Shown: positions 61,433 to 64,000 of the stretch, in pieces
Layout: each line of letters starts with the position of its first letter
Position numbering within the stretch: the first letter of the stretch is position 1
Origin: Patiriisocius sp047730165
GTDB taxonomy: Bacteria > Bacteroidota > Bacteroidia > Flavobacteriales > Flavobacteriaceae
Direction of reading: 5' to 3'
Assembly: GCF_047730165.1 (NCBI RefSeq)
Contig: NZ_CP159834.1
Coordinates: forward strand, 1,426,001-1,490,000
Length of the DNA stretch: 64,000 nucleotides
Notes under the pieces: generated by a model
Databases searched by the model: none
The model's input: the letters and a program-made list of their open reading frames with translations, nothing else
Told to the model about the DNA's origin: nothing
Made by a program: the position numbers and the translations under genes

Positions 61433-62311
61433 TTACTTAAGAACTTTGATAGTCTTAGAAGCGTTACCAATAGTAACATTTACTAAGTAAGCTCCAGAAG
61501 AAAGTGCACTCATATCTACAGAAGGAGAAATAGCATCTGGATTAACAGATAATACTTGCTTTCCTAATACGTCATAGATAGTTACGTTATCAACAGCAAT
61601 AGCAGACTTTATGTTTAAAGTATTTACTACTGGGTTAGGGAATACGCTAAAAACGTCTCCAGAAAAATCATCAGCGCCTAAAACACCTTCTGCAAAACGT
61701 ACAGCATCTACATAATAGTTGTTAGTTGAATTGTCTGCATAAAAATCTGCACCACCAAAACCAGTTGCACTTGCACCTTTAGTTTGAACACCACCAGTTG
61801 AGCTATTCAATTTAAGCTCGTAAGTACTAGCGTCAACATCTAATTCTATAGAGAAGTCAAACCATTGATCTTCTGGGTAAACTAAATCAGTACTACCACC
61901 GTCATCAGACATAGTTCCAGCAACTAAAGTAATGTTTCCTGTGTAAAATTCTTGATTATCATTTGCATTAGGAGTTACATTACCTTGAATGTTAAAGTAA
62001 CCTGTTGATCCAGCAGGAATATACATTTTCCAAGCTAATGACCAAACACCTGCAGTTTTTAATCCTCCAATGTCTAAAATTGCATCTTGTCCACCACCAA
62101 CATTGTCAATAAATACAGATTTAGTACCATCAAAAGCTTGATCTTCAGAAATGATTACGTTTTCGTTACCAGTATTCTCCCCAGACCAAGTAGTCCATCT
62201 TGGAGTAAATAAAGGTCCCGTTGAGTACACTTCTAAATCATCTTCAAATTGTGCGTTTGCAGATAGGCCTAGTCCAAGAGCAAATACTGCTAATAAGTAA
62301 ATTTTTTTCAT
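61433..62311 (-). CDS. Secreted protein with T9SS type A sorting domain
   Basis: 292 residues from ATG 62311, chosen because it opens a signal peptide (KKIYLLAVFALGLGLSANAQ); the frame is open to 62377. The middle part (FDGTKSVFIDNVGGGQDAIL, WSLAWKMYIPAGSTGYF) has the beta-sandwich look of a laminin-G/concanavalin-like lectin domain. The C-terminus (VFPNPVVNTLNIKS, YDVLGKQVLS, SSGAYLVNVTIG, KTIKVLK) is a T9SS type A sorting signal. It is probably a surface or extracellular carbohydrate-binding protein. Confidence 0.85.
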   Translation of the reverse strand: MKKIYLLAVFALGLGLSANAQFEDDLEVYSTGPLFTPRWTTWSGENTGNENVIISEDQAFDGTKSVFIDNVGGGQDAILDIGGLKTAGVWSLAWKMYIPAGSTGYFNIQGNVTPNANDNQEFYTGNITLVAGTMSDDGGSTDLVYPEDQWFDFSIELDVDASTYELKLNSSTGGVQTKGASATGFGGADFYADNSTNNYYVDAVRFAEGVLGADDFSGDVFSVFPNPVVNTLNIKSAIAVDNVTIYDVLGKQVLSVNPDAISPSVDMSALSSGAYLVNVTIGNASKTIKVLK

Positions 62312-62444
62312 AATATCTAATTTAAAAATTAAGTTTAATAATAACGCAATATACAAACAAAGGTGGCTTGCTTGCAAGTTTTTAACAAGAAATCAACATT
62401 TTGAGGATTGGGCTTTTATTAACGACTATCATTCGTAAAATGTT

Positions 62445-62452
62445 TAATTTTG
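62445..62452 (+). promoter_or_regulatory. -7 box of the icmF gene
   Basis: TAATTTTG fits TAnnTTTG, 23 bp before the ATG at 62476. Confidence 0.5.
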
Positions 62453-62475
62453 TTTTACTAAAAAAAAGCAGTTTT

Positions 62476-64000
62476 ATGCAACAAGCAACTCCATACATAC
62501 CTAAGAATAAAGTAAGAATTGTAACCGCAGCGTCCTTATTTGATGGGCACGATGCAGCTATCAATATAATGCGCCGTATCATACAATCTACAGGTGTCGA
62601 GGTAATTCATTTAGGGCACGACCGTAGTGTTGAGGAGGTTGTGAATACTGCGATACAAGAAGATGCCAATGCGATAGCAATGACATCCTATCAAGGAGGA
62701 CACAATGAGTACTTTAAATACATGTATGATTTATTGAAGGAAAGAGGCGCCGAGCATATCAAGATTTTTGGTGGTGGTGGTGGTGTAATTCTACCTTCAG
62801 AAATAAAAGAATTAATGGATTATGGAATTACAAGAATCTATTCTCCGGACGACGGAAGAGCGCTAGGGCTGCAAGGGATGATTAATGATTTAGTAAAAAC
62901 TTCAGATTACCCTATTGGAGATTCACTAAATGGGGAGCTTAAGGAATTGGTAAATAAAAAGCCAGGTGCGATTGCTCGTATTATTTCCGCGGCAGAAAAT
63001 TTTCCTGAGATTGCTTCGGAAACATTAAAAGCCATAGCAAAAAAGAATGAAACATTAAAAACTCCTGTTCTTGGAATCACAGGGACTGGTGGTTCAGGAA
63101 AATCATCTTTGGTTGATGAACTAGTAAGACGTTTTTTAATAGATTTCCCTGAGAAAACCATTGGGCTTATTTCCGTAGATCCTTCAAAACGAAAAACGGG
63201 TGGCGCTTTATTAGGAGATAGAATAAGGATGAATGCGATTAATTCTCCTCGCGTGTATATGCGATCACTCGCAACGCGCCAATCAAATCTTGCGCTTTCA
63301 AAATATGTTGCACAAGCGATTGATGTAATTAAAGCAGCAGAGTATGACCTTATTATATTAGAAACTTCTGGAATAGGGCAGAGTGATACGGAAATTATTG
63401 AACATAGTGACGTGTCCTTATACGTAATGACTCCAGAATTTGGTGCGGCAACTCAGTTAGAAAAAATTGATATGCTTGATTTTGCAGATTTAGTAGCTAT
63501 CAACAAGTTTGACAAGCGTGGTTCTCTCGATGCCCTGCGCGATGTTAAAAAACAATATATGCGTAACCATCAATTATGGGAAACACATCAAGATGACTTA
63601 CCTGTTTACGGAACAATAGCTTCACAGTTTAACGATCCGGGAATGAACAAGCTCTACAGCGCAATTATGGCTGAGCTTGAGTCAAAAACAGAAACCGATT
63701 TAAAATCTACTTTCGAGATTACGGATGAGATGAGCGAAAAGATTTTCGTAATTCCACCGGCAAGAACAAGGTATCTTTCTGAAATTTCAGAAACGAACAG
63801 GGCTTACGATAAAACTGCAAGCGAGCAATCTGAGGTGGCTCAAAAACTCTACGGAATCTTTAAAACAATAGAGTCTGTTACAGGTACAGTTCCTGAGCTT
63901 GATAAATCTGGACTTAATGATGATGCTTTTAAAATTTCAGAAGAAAATAAGGACCTTGTTAAGTTACTTAATGCCGAGTTTGATCGCGTAAAATTAAACC
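62476..64000 (+). CDS. icmF: Fused isobutyryl-CoA/methylmalonyl-CoA-type mutase IcmF, N-terminal part
   Basis: The frame is open from ATG 62476 to the window edge (508 residues visible). A B12-binding domain comes first (ASLFDGHDAAINIMRRII, then MTSYQGGHNEYFKYM), followed by a MeaB-like G-protein domain (GITGTGGSGKSSLVDEL, SVDPSKRKTGGALLGDRIRM, ILETSGIGQSDTEI, INKFDKRGS). The order B12 domain, then GTPase, with the mutase barrel to follow, is that of IcmF. It interconverts branched and linear acyl-CoAs using adenosylcobalamin, with its own chaperone domain. The mutase part lies beyond the window. Confidence 0.93.
   Translation, partial: MQQATPYIPKNKVRIVTAASLFDGHDAAINIMRRIIQSTGVEVIHLGHDRSVEEVVNTAIQEDANAIAMTSYQGGHNEYFKYMYDLLKERGAEHIKIFGGGGGVILPSEIKELMDYGITRIYSPDDGRALGLQGMINDLVKTSDYPIGDSLNGELKELVNKKPGAIARIISAAENFPEIASETLKAIAKKNETLKTPVLGITGTGGSGKSSLVDELVRRFLIDFPEKTIGLISVDPSKRKTGGALLGDRIRMNAINSPRVYMRSLATRQSNLALSKYVAQAIDVIKAAEYDLIILETSGIGQSDTEIIEHSDVSLYVMTPEFGAATQLEKIDMLDFADLVAINKFDKRGSLDALRDVKKQYMRNHQLWETHQDDLPVYGTIASQFNDPGMNKLYSAIMAELESKTETDLKSTFEITDEMSEKIFVIPPARTRYLSEISETNRAYDKTASEQSEVAQKLYGIFKTIESVTGTVPELDKSGLNDDAFKISEENKDLVKLLNAEFDRVKLN

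Overview
The window is an AT-rich chromosomal segment of a marine-type flavobacterium (Bacteroidota, Flavobacteriaceae). The lineage call rests on gldB-gldC gliding genes, several proteins with type IX secretion (T9SS) C-terminal sorting domains, repeated TAnnTTTG -7 promoter boxes, few Shine-Dalgarno sequences, an FtsZ with a very long acidic tail, and family-restricted small proteins (Lacal_2735, DUF2452). The exact genus cannot be fixed from the sequence; a Dokdonia-like organism would fit.

Layout. 1-3996 (minus strand): a tight seven-gene photolyase/cryptochrome-type cluster with a flavin reductase and uncharacterised small partners (DUF2256, TIGR03643, DUF2452, Lacal_2735), preceded by a perfect palindrome. 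4490-8411: era, a PagL-like lipid A deacylase plus a GIN-domain lipoprotein, then a decayed second copy of that pair. 9089-19177: rsgA-dtd, two DUF3857/transglutaminase-fold proteins, a MazG-like protein, aroA, queA and a secreted T9SS serine protease. 19276-25293: rlmN, a broken T9SS protein with a further remnant, a polyprenyl diphosphate synthase, and an ECF sigma/anti-sigma-like/outer-membrane set with its own ECF-type promoter. 25486-32473: dnaG, an unusual response regulator, nadE, gldB-gldC, engB and a hydrolase.

32679-48730 is a nearly complete dcw cluster (mraZ-rsmH-ftsL-ftsI-murE-mraY-murD-ftsW-murG-murC-ftsQ-ftsA-ftsZ) with MraZ-box repeats in front. It would supply lipid II synthesis and the divisome. 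murF and ddl are not in it. murG has no canonical start codon before its conserved N-terminal loop.

48904-64000 holds yqeY, a tRNA-Arg followed by gene debris (AraC remnant), a BI-1-like membrane protein, an MtfA-type peptidase, type III glutamine synthetase, a broken secreted protein, purM, a YhhN-like membrane protein, prfA, pyrF, a metal-receptor-fold protein, a frameshifted second Lacal_2735 gene with a trinucleotide repeat in its promoter spacer, a DUF4197 lipoprotein, a T9SS protein, and the start of a fused acyl-CoA mutase (IcmF).

No phage, CRISPR array or intact insertion sequence was seen. The most interesting items are the photolyase cluster with an apparently permuted photolyase-like protein, the start-less murG, the response regulator with Glu at the phospho-acceptor site, the DnaG without zinc ligands, the (CAT)n promoter-spacer repeat, and several young pseudogenes or duplications.
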